Notes: generated by a model not told the origin, from the letters alone. A DNA stretch of 64,000 nt from Kumtagia sp964244725 (GCA_964244725.1 CAXTJQ010000013.1:1-64000); one strand, 5' to 3'; counted from the stretch's first letter, positions 1-9,002 are shown. Made by a program: numbers and translations.

Positions 1-10
1 CTTCTGGTCA

Positions 11-87
11 CGGAGTGTAGCGCAGTCTGGTAGCGCACGTCGTTCGGGACGACGGGGTCGCAGGTTCAAATCCTGCCACTCCGACCA
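11..87 (+). tRNA. tRNA-Pro, anticodon CGG, CCA encoded
   Basis: A complete cloverleaf can be drawn. The acceptor strand CGGAGTG (11-17) pairs with CACTCCG (77-83), followed by discriminator A and an encoded CCA. The anticodon stem CGTCG/CGACG holds loop TTCGGGA, giving anticodon CGG, which reads proline codon CCG. The T arm has the standard GCAGG-TTCAAAT-CCTGC form. The 5' flank (TTCTGGT, 2-8) is complementary to the 3' ACCAGAA at 84-90, so the precursor may form an extended acceptor helix before processing. The gene appears to stand alone, followed by a short non-coding stretch to position 182. Confidence 0.97.
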
Positions 88-182
88 GAATCTTCAACTT
101 TTCCAAAAACCCTTGGCCGCCCGCCGCACCGATTGCCGCACCGTTTCGTCAATATAACTTCCGTGAGCCCCTGTACGAGTTC

Positions 183-989
183 TCACTCGCGCCAATGCTC
201 AGCGACCCAGTCCGCCGGGTGGAAATAATGCTTGAGGTGGCTTGCGACGTCGCCAGGCCGATCGCTCGCGAAGGTTGAGGCCAGGTGTTGCAACGGTTTG
301 CGCGCAGTGCCCTTCTTCGACCAGCGGCCAGTGATCGCCTCCGGCGGATTGAGATGACCGGCGAACAAAACGATTTTAGTGTCTTTGGGCAGGCGCGGCG
401 CTCTAAAGTAGTTGATTGGGAACGGCGGAATGAGGTCGTGTCGGAACAACCTGACCCATGAACGCGGCCAGAACTTGATGCCGCCCGGAGCTTTGCGCGT
501 CACGAAGCGCTGTTCGAAACGATAGGTTTCCGCGATGACAAGCGAATTGCTTTCGAATTCGGTCAGAAGAGGTCTGAGCTTCCCGACCGGAAAGCGGTAG
601 ATCGATGTCTGGCCAAGCCGCTCCAGGGGTCGCACCGGATTGACGGCGAGAATGACATCCTCGGGCGAACCGTGTTCAAAGAAGCCGTCCAGGGACCCGG
701 TCACCAGAAGATCCAGGTCCAGAAACAGCACGGGCCCCTTCAGGTCAGCCAGTTGCGGATTCCATAACCTTGCCTTGCTCCATATCCCGGGCGATTTCGC
801 TGGTAGTTTCGCGTTCAAGGGCGGCAGCGGCTCGCAACGGACTTCGGAGCGCACTCCGTCGGCGTTGTCCGTGAAGCAAGTGAAGGTGAACGGCGGGGTA
901 ATGTTACGAGCAACCATGCCGTACAAGCGGTTGATGTAGGTTGCGCCGTATTTTTCGCCCCAGTTGATGCAGATGATCTGCTTTTTCAT
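183..989 (-). CDS. putative glycosyltransferase (GT-A-like, DxD motif)
   Basis: This 268-residue protein resembles small GT-A type glycosyltransferases found as orphan genes in rhizobia. The N-terminus (KKQIICINWGEKYG) fits a Rossmann-like nucleotide-sugar-binding start. A DLDLLV segment near residue 92 is a typical metal-binding DxD motif, where sugar nucleotide and a divalent cation would bind. There is no signal peptide or membrane segment, so it should be cytosolic or peripheral. Donor and acceptor cannot be told from the sequence. The gene is alone between the tRNA and betB, transcribed leftward, with no strong Shine-Dalgarno at the ATG. The fold class is moderately sure; the exact function is unknown. 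Confidence 0.6.
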   Translation of the reverse strand: MKKQIICINWGEKYGATYINRLYGMVARNITPPFTFTCFTDNADGVRSEVRCEPLPPLNAKLPAKSPGIWSKARLWNPQLADLKGPVLFLDLDLLVTGSLDGFFEHGSPEDVILAVNPVRPLERLGQTSIYRFPVGKLRPLLTEFESNSLVIAETYRFEQRFVTRKAPGGIKFWPRSWVRLFRHDLIPPFPINYFRAPRLPKDTKIVLFAGHLNPPEAITGRWSKKGTARKPLQHLASTFASDRPGDVASHLKHYFHPADWVAEHWRE

Positions 990-1057
990 CGCGCCATTTC
1001 AGTTCAGATCGCCGTTGGCGATGGGTTGGTGATGGTCTTCCCGCTGATGCGCACTAC

Positions 1058-2521
1058 TCAATACGGGCTCGCGACGTTCCCGGTCTCCACGTAGACGGAC
1101 TTTGTCTGTGAATAACCGCGAAGCGCGTCGAGGCCGTTCTCACGTCCTATTCCGGACTGCTTGAAGCCGCCGAAAGGCAATTCGGCCGGCGTCAGGTTGA
1201 ATGTGTTGATCCAGCAGGCCCCCGCCTGCAACTCGCCGATGACCCGATGCCCGCGTGCCAAGTTCTGCGTGAAGACGCCGGCCGAAAGACCAAACTCGGT
1301 GTCGTTGGCGCGTGCGATGACTTCGTCTTCGTCATCGAACGAGAAGACGCTCATCACCGGGCCAAAGATTTCCTCGCGCGCGATCCGCATGCCGTCCTGC
1401 ACGTTGGTGAAGATGGTGGGCTCGATGAAGAACCCGCCCTCAAAACCTTGCAGGGCAGGGGCGCTGCCGCCAAGCGCAAGCGTCGCGCCTTCCGCCTTGC
1501 CGATCCCGATATAGTCCATGATCCTGTCGTGTTGCGCCTTGCTGACGACCGGGCCCATCTGGGTTTCAGGATCAAGCGGGTCACCGATCCGGATGGACTT
1601 GGTGCGCTCGATCAGCCGCCCGACGAAGCGGTCGTGCAGGGCGCGCTGCACGAAGACGCGAGTGCCGTTCGAGCAGACCTGGCCCGTCGAGTAGAAATTG
1701 CCGAGCATTGCGCCCGCGATGGCGTTTTCGAGATCGGCATCGTCGAACACGACGATCGGCGACTTGCCGCCAAGTTCCATCGTCGCATGCTTGATCAGCG
1801 ACCCGGCGAGCCCCAGCACCTTGCGGCCCGTTGGCGCCGATCCGGTCATCGAGACCTTCGCGACGGTCTCATGGGAGACCAGCGCCGATCCGACTTCTCC
1901 GAACCCTTGCACGACGTTGAAAAGGCCGTCCGGCAAGCCGGCTTCCGTGTAGATTTCGGCAAGCGCCAGCGCCGACAGCGGCGTGTTCTCCGACGGCTTG
2001 AAGACCATGGCGTTGCCCATGGCCAGGCACGGCGCGGATTTCCAGCCGGCGACCTGAATCGGATAGTTCCACGCGCCAATGCCGACGCACACGCCGAGCG
2101 CCTCGCGACGCGTATAGGCGAAGGCGCCGCCGAGTTCGACATGCTCGCCCCCGAAGGACGCGACCGCACCGCCGAAAAATTCGAGCGCATCGGCGGCCGA
2201 CGCCGCGTCGGCCACGAGCGTCTCCTGGATCGCCTTGCCGGTGTCGAGCGTCTCGATCCGCGCCAGTTCCGTGTTGCGCGCGCGCAGGATGTCGGCGGCG
2301 CGGCGCAGGATGCGGCCGCGCTCCACGGGTTTCAATCGCGCCCAGGCCGGTTGCGCCGCTCGCGCGGCTTCGACCGCAAGCTCGATCGTATTGGTCGTCG
2401 CCGCATGCAGTATCGCGATGGTCTCGCCGGTCGCGGGGTATATGACGGGCAAGTCGCGGCCCTGTTCATCCTCGACGTGGCGGCCGTTGATGTAGTGCGA
2501 AGCTTTCGGCTGGACGTTCAT
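1058..2521 (-). CDS. betB: betaine aldehyde dehydrogenase
   Basis: BetB oxidises betaine aldehyde to glycine betaine with NAD(P)+, the last step of osmoprotectant synthesis from choline. The 487-residue length is normal. The aldehyde dehydrogenase hallmarks are present: the cofactor loop around MTGSAPTGRKV, the general-base motif MELGGKSP and the nucleophile motif STGQVCSNGTR with the catalytic cysteine. The C-terminal ELPFGGFKQSGIGRENG also fits BetB. It is the last gene of the leftward bet operon and follows betA after a small membrane-protein gene. The protein is cytosolic. Expression is probably controlled by BetI through the upstream operator. Confidence 0.96.
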   Translation of the reverse strand: MNVQPKASHYINGRHVEDEQGRDLPVIYPATGETIAILHAATTNTIELAVEAARAAQPAWARLKPVERGRILRRAADILRARNTELARIETLDTGKAIQETLVADAASAADALEFFGGAVASFGGEHVELGGAFAYTRREALGVCVGIGAWNYPIQVAGWKSAPCLAMGNAMVFKPSENTPLSALALAEIYTEAGLPDGLFNVVQGFGEVGSALVSHETVAKVSMTGSAPTGRKVLGLAGSLIKHATMELGGKSPIVVFDDADLENAIAGAMLGNFYSTGQVCSNGTRVFVQRALHDRFVGRLIERTKSIRIGDPLDPETQMGPVVSKAQHDRIMDYIGIGKAEGATLALGGSAPALQGFEGGFFIEPTIFTNVQDGMRIAREEIFGPVMSVFSFDDEDEVIARANDTEFGLSAGVFTQNLARGHRVIGELQAGACWINTFNLTPAELPFGGFKQSGIGRENGLDALRGYSQTKSVYVETGNVASPY

Positions 2522-2538
2522 CTCGAGGCTCCCGAGGT

Positions 2539-2685
2539 TCAGTTTCCCTCAACGGAAATGCCGTTCTGGTCGACCCTGATCTCGACCCCTTCAGGCCTGG
2601 ATTCTTCGCGCCAGACATAGATGCCCAAAGCGATCACGGCCACTGCCAGCGCGCCGATGACGAGGTAGAGCCGATTCTGCTGCAT
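2539..2685 (-). CDS. small single-pass membrane protein in bet operon
   Basis: This 48-residue protein has one hydrophobic helix (about residues 5-23, YLVIGALAVAVIALGIYVW) and a short acidic C-terminal tail ending in a VDQNGISVEGN-like segment. An in-frame start 13 codons upstream exists, but the ATG at 2685 is preceded by AGGAAAGG at good spacing, so that start is preferred. It lies between betA and betB, in the same direction, 17 bases from betB. Similar tiny membrane proteins ending in a short hydrophilic strand occur in other alphaproteobacterial operons, but I do not recognise a named family. Function unknown; co-transcription with betA/betB is likely from the spacing. Confidence 0.6.
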   Translation of the reverse strand: MQQNRLYLVIGALAVAVIALGIYVWREESRPEGVEIRVDQNGISVEGN

Positions 2686-2758
2686 GAACACCCTTTCCTG
2701 ATCAGGCCCTGCTCTAACCGGCAATTCCGCTCTGGGATAGAAGCAACCACGCGGATCG

Positions 2759-4411
2759 CTACCGGTCGCTCTCGCGCCAGCGTGGATTGATCCAGGGTTC
2801 CTGATTCGATGGGGCGAGCGGAACGCGGTCGAGAATGTGGTCGGCTGCCTTCTCGCCGGTCATGATCGATGGCGCGTTCAGATTGCCGTTGGTGACGCTC
2901 GGGAAGATCGAGGAATCCGCGACGCGCAGGCCATCGACGCCGACCACTCGACACTCCGGATCGACGACGCTCATCGGATCACTCTCGGCGCCCATCTTGC
3001 AGGTGCCGCACGGATGGTAGGCGCTTTCGGCATTTTCGCGGATGAAACCGTCGAGATCGACGTCGCTTTCGACATGCGAGCCGGGCGACAGTTCGCGGCC
3101 GCGATAGGGTGTGAAGGCGTCCTGCGAAAAAATCTCCCGCGTGAGGCGGATGCAGTGACGGAAATCCGCCCAGTCGTCGGGGTGCGACATATAGTTGAAC
3201 CGGATTTTTGGCTTCGCCCACGGATCGGGCGAGCGCAGCGTGACGGCGCCGCGCGATTTCGAGCGCATCGGACCGACATGGGCTTGGAAGCCATGACCCC
3301 TGGCTGCCGCCTTGCCGTCGTAGCGTACCGCGGCCGGCAGGAAATGATACTGGATGTCGGGATAATCGACGCCCGCCTTCGAACGCACGAAAGCGGCCGC
3401 CTCGAAATGGTTGGTGGCGCCGAGTCCGGTCTTGAAGAACAGCCATTCCGCGCCGATCAGCGCCTTGGAAAACGGGTTCAGGACCGAATGCAGCGTGATC
3501 GGCTGGATCGATTCCTGCTGGATGTAAAGCTCGAGGTGATCCTGCAGGTTCTGGCCGACTCCGGGCCGGTCCGCGACCACGTCAATCCCGTTCGCCTTGA
3601 GATGAGCGGCCGGACCGATACCCGACAACATCAGGAGTTTAGGCGAGTTGATCGAGGAGGCCGCGAGGATTATTTCGCGTTTCGCGCGAACGATCTGAAT
3701 CTGTTTGCGAAGCTCGACCTCGACGCCGACCGCGCGGTGGTTCTCGATGACGACCTTTCGCGCGAAACCCTTGACGAGGTTGACGTTTTTGCGCTTGAGC
3801 GCGGGCCGCAGATACGCACTCGCAGCGGACCAGCGGCGTCCGCCAAAAATTGTCTGCTCCATGGCGCCGAAGCCTTCCTGCTTCCCGCCATTGTAGTCGT
3901 CCGTTCGTTCGAACCCCGCCTGCGCGCCGGCCTCGACGAAGGCGGCATAGAGCGGATTTCTGCCGCCGCCACGCTGGACGTGCAGCGGACCGGCCTCGCC
4001 GCGCCAGCCAGCCTCACCGCCATGAGAGTGCTCCATGCGTTGGAAATAGGGGAGGACATCGGCATAGGCCCAGCCCGTCGCACCCTCGTCGGCCCAATGG
4101 TCGAAGTCGCGCGCATGGCCGCGCACGTAAACCATGCCGTTGATCGAAGACGAGCCGCCGAGGACCTTGCCGCGCGGCGTGGCGAGCACGCGGTTGCCGA
4201 GATGCGGCTCAGGCTCGCTCGAAAAGCCCCAGTCGTAGTGGCGCATGTTCATCGGAATCGACAGCGCCGACGGCATCTGGATCAGCGGGCCGAAATCGGT
4301 GCCGCCGAATTCGATGACGATCACCGAATGCTTGCCGTCCTCCGACAGGCGATGCGCAAGCGCGGACCCGGCCGAGCCGGAGCCGACGATGACGTAGTCG
4401 GCTTCATGCAT
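2759..4411 (-). CDS. betA: choline dehydrogenase (GMC oxidoreductase)
   Basis: BetA is an FAD-dependent GMC-family oxidoreductase that converts choline to betaine aldehyde and can also oxidise the aldehyde. At 550 residues it is full length. The N-terminus has the FAD dinucleotide motif VGSGSAGSALAHRL (residues 9-22), the GMC signature GKVLGGSSSINGMVYVRG follows near residue 80, and the C-terminus has YHPCGTCKMG with the active-site histidine region. It acts at the inner face of the cytoplasmic membrane. Its ATG overlaps the end of the upstream PLP-lyase gene by 8 bases, showing translational coupling inside the bet operon. Confidence 0.96.
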   Translation of the reverse strand: MHEADYVIVGSGSAGSALAHRLSEDGKHSVIVIEFGGTDFGPLIQMPSALSIPMNMRHYDWGFSSEPEPHLGNRVLATPRGKVLGGSSSINGMVYVRGHARDFDHWADEGATGWAYADVLPYFQRMEHSHGGEAGWRGEAGPLHVQRGGGRNPLYAAFVEAGAQAGFERTDDYNGGKQEGFGAMEQTIFGGRRWSAASAYLRPALKRKNVNLVKGFARKVVIENHRAVGVEVELRKQIQIVRAKREIILAASSINSPKLLMLSGIGPAAHLKANGIDVVADRPGVGQNLQDHLELYIQQESIQPITLHSVLNPFSKALIGAEWLFFKTGLGATNHFEAAAFVRSKAGVDYPDIQYHFLPAAVRYDGKAAARGHGFQAHVGPMRSKSRGAVTLRSPDPWAKPKIRFNYMSHPDDWADFRHCIRLTREIFSQDAFTPYRGRELSPGSHVESDVDLDGFIRENAESAYHPCGTCKMGAESDPMSVVDPECRVVGVDGLRVADSSIFPSVTNGNLNAPSIMTGEKAADHILDRVPLAPSNQEPWINPRWRESDR

Positions 4412-5393
4412 CCGCGATATGCTTCATGAAATCCGCAAGGCCGATATTGCCGCCCGACGCGATGACGACCACTGCCTTGCCGGCGACCCCGACATCGCCG
4501 TCGAGCAGCGCCGCGAGCGATGCGGCGCCCGAAGGTTCAAGCATCAGCTTCACGCGCTCGGAGGCGATCTTCATCGCCTTGCGCACGGCGGCGTCGCTTA
4601 CCGAAACCGGTTTCAGACCGAGCGGGCTGACGGCGGCGAAAGTGTGGACGCCAGGGCGGCGCGCCATCAGCCCGTCGCAAAGCGAGCGTGCGCCGAGCGG
4701 CACGGTCTCGATCGCGCCGTGGGTCAGCGACGCGCCCATGCTGTCGAAACCTTCCGGCTCGACGGCGTAGACGGTCGTCGAGGGGGAGAGATAGTGGAAC
4801 GCCAGCGCCACGCCGCCGATCAGGCCGCCGCCGCCAACCGGGCAGAACACGAGATCGGCCCGAGCGCCCATCGCCGCAAGCTGATCCAGCGCTTCAAGGC
4901 CGACGCCGGCTTGGCCAGCAACAATCTCGGGATCGTCGAAGGGATGCAGTAGCGTGATGCCTTGTTCGGCTGCGATCTCGCGCGCCCGCGCCGAAGCGAC
5001 TTCCTCTCGCGCACGTTCGCCGTGATCGGTAAGCACGACCTTCGCGCCATAGCCGCGCGTCGCATCGACCTTCGCGGCCGGAGCATCGTTCGGCATGACG
5101 ATGGTGACCGGAATGCCGAGCGCCTCGCCGGCCGCCGCCAACCCCTGCGCGAAATTGCCCGACGAATAGGCGACGACGCCATCCTTCGCTTCCGCCTCCG
5201 AAAGCTGCTTCAGCCGCCAATATGCGCCCCGCACCTTGAAGGACCCCGCCCATTGCAGCGATTCCGGCTTGACGAAGACGCGGGCCGCGCCCGTCAGAAG
5301 GGCGAGCGGGCGGGAGTCGAGCAGCGGCGTCAGTTGTGTCGCCTGGGAGGTCGCCGCGTAGGCGCGCCTGAGATGGTCGAGATCGGGAATCAT
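4404..5393 (-). CDS. threonine/serine dehydratase-like PLP enzyme
   Basis: This 329-residue protein is a fold-type II PLP enzyme of the threonine dehydratase/serine racemase group. The PLP lysine lies in AGSFKVRGAYW (Lys53), the cofactor-ring asparagine in SSGNFAQG, and the phosphate-binding glycine loop in CPVGGGGLIGG. There is no C-terminal ACT regulatory domain, so it is of the short catabolic type. The reaction would be deamination of a hydroxy-amino acid to a keto acid, but substrate specificity cannot be read. It is translationally coupled to the GST gene upstream (ATGA overlap) and to betA downstream (8-base overlap). Its presence inside a bet operon is unusual; a role in serine or glycine catabolism downstream of betaine demethylation is only a guess. 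Confidence 0.85.
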   Translation of the reverse strand: MIPDLDHLRRAYAATSQATQLTPLLDSRPLALLTGAARVFVKPESLQWAGSFKVRGAYWRLKQLSEAEAKDGVVAYSSGNFAQGLAAAGEALGIPVTIVMPNDAPAAKVDATRGYGAKVVLTDHGERAREEVASARAREIAAEQGITLLHPFDDPEIVAGQAGVGLEALDQLAAMGARADLVFCPVGGGGLIGGVALAFHYLSPSTTVYAVEPEGFDSMGASLTHGAIETVPLGARSLCDGLMARRPGVHTFAAVSPLGLKPVSVSDAAVRKAMKIASERVKLMLEPSGAASLAALLDGDVGVAGKAVVVIASGGNIGLADFMKHIADA

Positions 5394-6031
5394 TTCGCGC
5401 GCAAGCTCTCATAGGACACCATCGCGTGCCTGGCATAGGCGGGACGCCTGGTCAGCCGGTCGTAGTAGGCGCCGAGATTGGGCGTATCCGCGCGATCGAT
5501 CTCCATCGTGAAGTAGCGGTAGAGAAGCGTGCCCACGATCAGGTCCGCGAAGCAGATGTCATCGCCTCCGATGTAATTGGTCACGGCAAGTCGCGCGTCG
5601 AGCATCGTGGCGAGCGGCTTCATCGCCGCTTCGCCGGCGGCGATCAGCGTCGCGTCCCTGTGTGCGGGCGAGGTTCGCACGACGGGAGTGAACAGTCCGG
5701 TCAGAATCGCCGGCCCCATGGTCGTCTTGACCCATTCGGCCCATTTGTCGAGATCGGCGCGCCTTGCGGCGTCGCGCGGCCAGAACTGATCGTCGCCGTA
5801 GACCGCCCCGAGATAGCGCACGATCGCCGCGCTCTCCCACAGGAAAGGCCCGTCGCCGTCGCGCAGCACCGGGACGAGACCGTTCGGATTCATCGCCTTG
5901 AACTGCGGCGTCGTGTTGCCGCCGAACGCGCCGCCGATGTCGTGACGCTCATGGTCCAGCCCGAGCTCGCCGATCGCCCACATGACCATTTGCACGTTGC
6001 TCGACGTGGCGCGTCCCCAAACCGTGATCAT
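5390..6031 (-). CDS. glutathione S-transferase family protein
   Basis: The protein has an N-terminal thioredoxin-like domain (residues about 1-78, with the SSNVQMVMWAIGELGLDHE helix, NPNGLVPVL and the glutathione-binding WESAAIVRYLG) and an all-helical C-terminal domain, the canonical GST layout, about 213 residues. The longer reading frame would overlap betC by 34 codons. The ATG at 6031 has GAGGAG seven bases upstream and is chosen; another in-frame ATG at 6037 is too close to that site. betC ends at 6034, so the two genes nearly abut. The stop overlaps the ATG of the PLP-lyase gene. A detoxifying or isomerase role is possible; no substrate can be inferred. Confidence 0.88.
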   Translation of the reverse strand: MITVWGRATSSNVQMVMWAIGELGLDHERHDIGGAFGGNTTPQFKAMNPNGLVPVLRDGDGPFLWESAAIVRYLGAVYGDDQFWPRDAARRADLDKWAEWVKTTMGPAILTGLFTPVVRTSPAHRDATLIAAGEAAMKPLATMLDARLAVTNYIGGDDICFADLIVGTLLYRYFTMEIDRADTPNLGAYYDRLTRRPAYARHAMVSYESLRAK

Positions 6032-6033
6032 CG

Positions 6034-7560
6034 TCATTCTCCTCGTGGAAACCGCTTGCGTTCTTCGAGCACGTTGAGGTCCATGTGGTTGCGCATGTAG
6101 CGCTCCGACGCCTGCTGCAGGGGTTGGAATTCCCACGGATAGTAGATGCCGTTGCGCAGCGCGGGATAGATCACCCAGCGCCGCGCCTGGCTCTCGCGCA
6201 CGGCCGCGTCGTAGGCGGCCATATCCCAGCGGGCACGCACGGTCTTCAGAAACTGCAAGACATGATCGCCATGCGCGGGATCGTCCGCGAGGTTGGTCAT
6301 CTCCAGCGGATCAGATTCGAGATCAAACAGTTGCGGCGGGTCGATCTCGCAATGGATGAATTTGTAGTGCCCGGCGCGGATGCAGACCATCGGCGCCTGG
6401 CTGCCCTCTGCGGCGTATTCCATCAGCACCGGCTCGACACGCTGCTTGCCTCGCATGAGCGACGCCAGCGACTGCCCATCCGTCCAGGTACGAATGCCCG
6501 CGATGTCGATGCCGGCGAGGTCGCAAAGCGTCGGAGTTACGTCGAGGTTGGAGACCGGCGCTTCGATGAGGCCGGGCGGAATGTCCGCGCCGGCGATCAT
6601 CAGGGGAACGCGAGCGGAGCCCTCGAAGAAGCACATCTTAAACCAGAGCCCGCGCTCCCCGAGCATATCGCCGTGATCCGAGCCGAACAGGACGATCGTG
6701 TCTCCGGCCATGTGAGTCGTTTCGAGGACGCCAAGGAGTTCGCCGACCTTATCGTCGACGTAAGAGATGCTGGCAAAATAGCCGCGCCGCGCGCGCCGGA
6801 TGTCCTCGTCCGTTATATCGAAACTCGCATAATCGCTGGCGTCGTAGAGGCGTTTCGAGTGGGCGTCCTGCATCTCGCGCGCAATGGGGCCGATCCGAGG
6901 ATCGAGCGCGGGGCAGTTTTCATAAAGGTCCCAATGCCGGGCGCGCGCCACGTAGGGATCGTGCGGGTGGGTAAACGAGACGGTGAGGCACCACGGCCGG
7001 CGCTCGGGATCGTCGGAATGGCGCGCGTGATCGTAGAGACGCTGCGCGGCGTGAAAGGCGACCTCGTCGTCATATTCGAGCTGGTTGGTAATCTCGGCCG
7101 TTCCAGCGCCGGCCACGGAGCCAAGATTGTGATACCACCAGTCGATCCGCTCGCCCGGCTTGCGATAGTCCGGCGTCCAGCCGAAATCGGCGGGATAGAT
7201 GTCGGTCGTCAGCCGCTCCTCGAAGCCGTGCAACTGGTCCGGGCCGACGAAATGCATCTTGCCCGACAGGCAAGTCGAGTAGCCGGCTGCGCGCAGATGA
7301 TGCGCGAAGGTCGGGATCGAGGAGACGAATTCCGCCGCATTGTCGTAGACTTGCGTCCGCGACGGCAGTTGTCCGCTCATGAACGAGGCGCGGCCGGGCG
7401 CACAAAGCGGCGAGGCGGTGTAGGCGTTCCTGAAGCGCGCCGAACGGCTGGCGAGTTTTTTGAGGTTTGGCGTATGAAGGAAGTCGGCCGGGCCGTCCGG
7501 AAACAGCGTCCCGTTCAACTGGTCCACCATCAGGATGAGGATGTTCGGCTGCTTCGTCAT
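6034..7560 (-). CDS. betC: choline-sulfatase
   Basis: BetC hydrolyses choline-O-sulfate to choline and sulfate, feeding BetA and BetB and supplying sulfur. The 508-residue protein begins with the metal-binding NILILMVDQLN. It carries the sulfatase activation motif at PLCAPGRASF, where Cys53 would be converted to formylglycine (C-x-P-x-R). Further sulfatase features are the FGSDHGDMLGERG metal-binding segment and a C-terminal LEERKRFPRG-type ending found in BetC. The ATG overlaps the betI stop by 4 bases. This gene makes the locus the rhizobial betICBA-type pathway rather than the enterobacterial betTIBA type. The enzyme is cytosolic. Confidence 0.96.
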   Translation of the reverse strand: MTKQPNILILMVDQLNGTLFPDGPADFLHTPNLKKLASRSARFRNAYTASPLCAPGRASFMSGQLPSRTQVYDNAAEFVSSIPTFAHHLRAAGYSTCLSGKMHFVGPDQLHGFEERLTTDIYPADFGWTPDYRKPGERIDWWYHNLGSVAGAGTAEITNQLEYDDEVAFHAAQRLYDHARHSDDPERRPWCLTVSFTHPHDPYVARARHWDLYENCPALDPRIGPIAREMQDAHSKRLYDASDYASFDITDEDIRRARRGYFASISYVDDKVGELLGVLETTHMAGDTIVLFGSDHGDMLGERGLWFKMCFFEGSARVPLMIAGADIPPGLIEAPVSNLDVTPTLCDLAGIDIAGIRTWTDGQSLASLMRGKQRVEPVLMEYAAEGSQAPMVCIRAGHYKFIHCEIDPPQLFDLESDPLEMTNLADDPAHGDHVLQFLKTVRARWDMAAYDAAVRESQARRWVIYPALRNGIYYPWEFQPLQQASERYMRNHMDLNVLEERKRFPRGE

Positions 7561-8150
7561 CTATTTGCCTTCGGCCGCGCCAGCCGGCACTCGATGTAGT
7601 CCTCGACCAGCGCAATCGCCGTGGCTGCGTCGGGCGCGCCGTTCTTCAGCGCGCAGCGGATGTAGAAGCCATCGATCATGGCCGCCACGCCTTCCGCGAT
7701 GCGGCCGCCATCCGCGCGGCCCATCAGCGCACCGAGCCCGCTTATCAAATTCGAATGCAGCCGCTGCGCGTAAACGCGCAGAAGCCGCCGCACCGGCAGT
7801 GAACGTTGGGCCTCGACATAGAAGGCCAGCCACGCCGCTATGATGTCCGCGCGGAACTGCTTTTCGGAAAAATTGACCGCGATGATCGCCGACAGCCGCG
7901 CACGCGGCGTCTCGGCGGCCTTGAGGGCGACTCGAAGATCAGTGGTCAGTTCGGCAAGGATGTGACGCATAGTCGCTTGAAGCAGATCGTCCTTTGCGCC
8001 GAAATAGTGATGCGCGAGTGCCGAAGAGACGCCGGCGCGTTCAGCGATCTCGGACATGGTGACGTTGAGCGAGCCACGATCGCCGATCGCGACGATCGTC
8101 GCGTCGATCAGCGCGCGGCGGCGGACAGGCTGCATTCCGAGCTTCGGCAT
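7557..8150 (-). CDS. betI: TetR-family repressor of betaine synthesis
   Basis: BetI is a choline-responsive TetR repressor. The 197-residue protein begins MPKLGMQPVRRRALIDAT, as BetI proteins do. Its N-terminal helix-turn-helix includes MSEIAERAGVSSALAHHYFGAKDDLL (about residues 32-58); the remainder is the helical ligand and dimer domain. A GTG codon directly precedes the chosen ATG. The ATG is preferred because GGGAG lies 8 bases upstream and family members start there. It is the first gene of the leftward bet operon and overlaps betC by 4 bases. A near-perfect palindrome upstream is its probable operator, implying autoregulation. Confidence 0.93.
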   Translation of the reverse strand: MPKLGMQPVRRRALIDATIVAIGDRGSLNVTMSEIAERAGVSSALAHHYFGAKDDLLQATMRHILAELTTDLRVALKAAETPRARLSAIIAVNFSEKQFRADIIAAWLAFYVEAQRSLPVRRLLRVYAQRLHSNLISGLGALMGRADGGRIAEGVAAMIDGFYIRCALKNGAPDAATAIALVEDYIECRLARPKANR

Positions 8151-8178
8151 CACAACGCTCCCCTGAAACGAATATTTT

Positions 8179-8197
8179 TAATTGAGGGCTCAATCAA
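8179..8197 (-). promoter_or_regulatory. probable BetI operator upstream of betI
   Basis: The core ATTGAG-GG-CTCAAT is a perfect inverted repeat of two 6-base arms, extended on the minus strand to TTGATTGAGCCCTCAATTA. It lies about 30 bases upstream of the betI start in an AT-rich patch. The half-site agrees with my memory of BetI boxes (TTGATTGAA..TTCAAT), so repression by BetI and release by choline is the likely use. Confidence 0.7.
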
Positions 8198-8243
8198 GAA
8201 AAAAAGAGCGACAGCTCGGAGCGCGCCCCGGGTCGAGCCGCTG

Positions 8244-9002
8244 CTAGACGGCGGGCGCGTCCGACCAAAGCGGCACCGTGCCGAAGGCGGGGATCTTCAA
8301 GGCCGGGCGGGTCAGGTCGAACCCCGCCACCAGTCCGAGGAAATGCACTTCGAACCCGCTCGTCGCGCCGATGGAGATGCCGGCATAGCCGCCGACGGTT
8401 GCGTGCAGGTCCCACGTCTTCGACGACCAGACGGCGGAAACGACCCCCGGTGCAAAATCGCGGCCGGTCGCGTTGGGCGGCATTCGGGCGCCGAGCGCGG
8501 GAACGGCGTCGATGACGTAAGCGACGAAACTGTTGGAGTTCGGACCCGGCCAGATGTGGTAGTCTCCGGACTTGGCATAGGGGTAGGCGGCGACCGCCGC
8601 CTCGACCTGCGGGATCAGCGCCTCGGCCGCTGCGCCGGAAACCTTGCGAATGATCACCGGTTCATTGGAATACCAGCGCGCATCGGCCGCGTAGGCGTTG
8701 CGGCGCACCGGCATTCCCCATCCGACCTTATCATAACGGGCGTACGACGAGGCGCCGGAGGCCTTGGTGACGATCCAGCTATGGACCGCAAAAGCGCCCT
8801 TGAACCCGCCCGTGCGCGCCGCCAAGACATAGACCGCCGCCTCGCTGTCCCGATGCGAATCGGGCAGGAGCCCGCTCGACGACCAGTCCGCATCGCGCCA
8901 TGAGGCGGGATGATCGCGCACCGCCCACCAAGCCGCGGAGGCGAGCGCCGGCAGGACGAAGACGACGAGCAGCAAAACGATCAGCTGCAAAGCAAGCCGC
9001 AT
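8244..9002 (-). CDS. DUF3750 family membrane-anchored protein
   Basis: The protein has one N-terminal hydrophobic helix (LALQLIVLLLVVFVLPALASAAWW) that anchors it or exports it. The rest is a 220-residue domain matching DUF3750 as I remember it, with conserved stretches such as VHSWIVTKASGASSYARYD, GDYHIWPGPNSNSF and GFEVHFLGLVAGFDL. The presence of His, Trp and Asn in these patches hints at an enzymatic domain facing the periplasm, but no reaction is known to me. A TTG nine codons upstream opens the frame; the ATG at 9002 begins the signal-anchor directly and is preferred. It is divergent from the asparaginase gene and stands alone. Confidence 0.75.
   Translation of the reverse strand: MRLALQLIVLLLVVFVLPALASAAWWAVRDHPASWRDADWSSSGLLPDSHRDSEAAVYVLAARTGGFKGAFAVHSWIVTKASGASSYARYDKVGWGMPVRRNAYAADARWYSNEPVIIRKVSGAAAEALIPQVEAAVAAYPYAKSGDYHIWPGPNSNSFVAYVIDAVPALGARMPPNATGRDFAPGVVSAVWSSKTWDLHATVGGYAGISIGATSGFEVHFLGLVAGFDLTRPALKIPAFGTVPLWSDAPAV

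Noticed and set aside
1247..2620. A 457-codon plus-strand frame inside betB
   Set aside because: It is antisense to betB, which has complete aldehyde dehydrogenase motifs.
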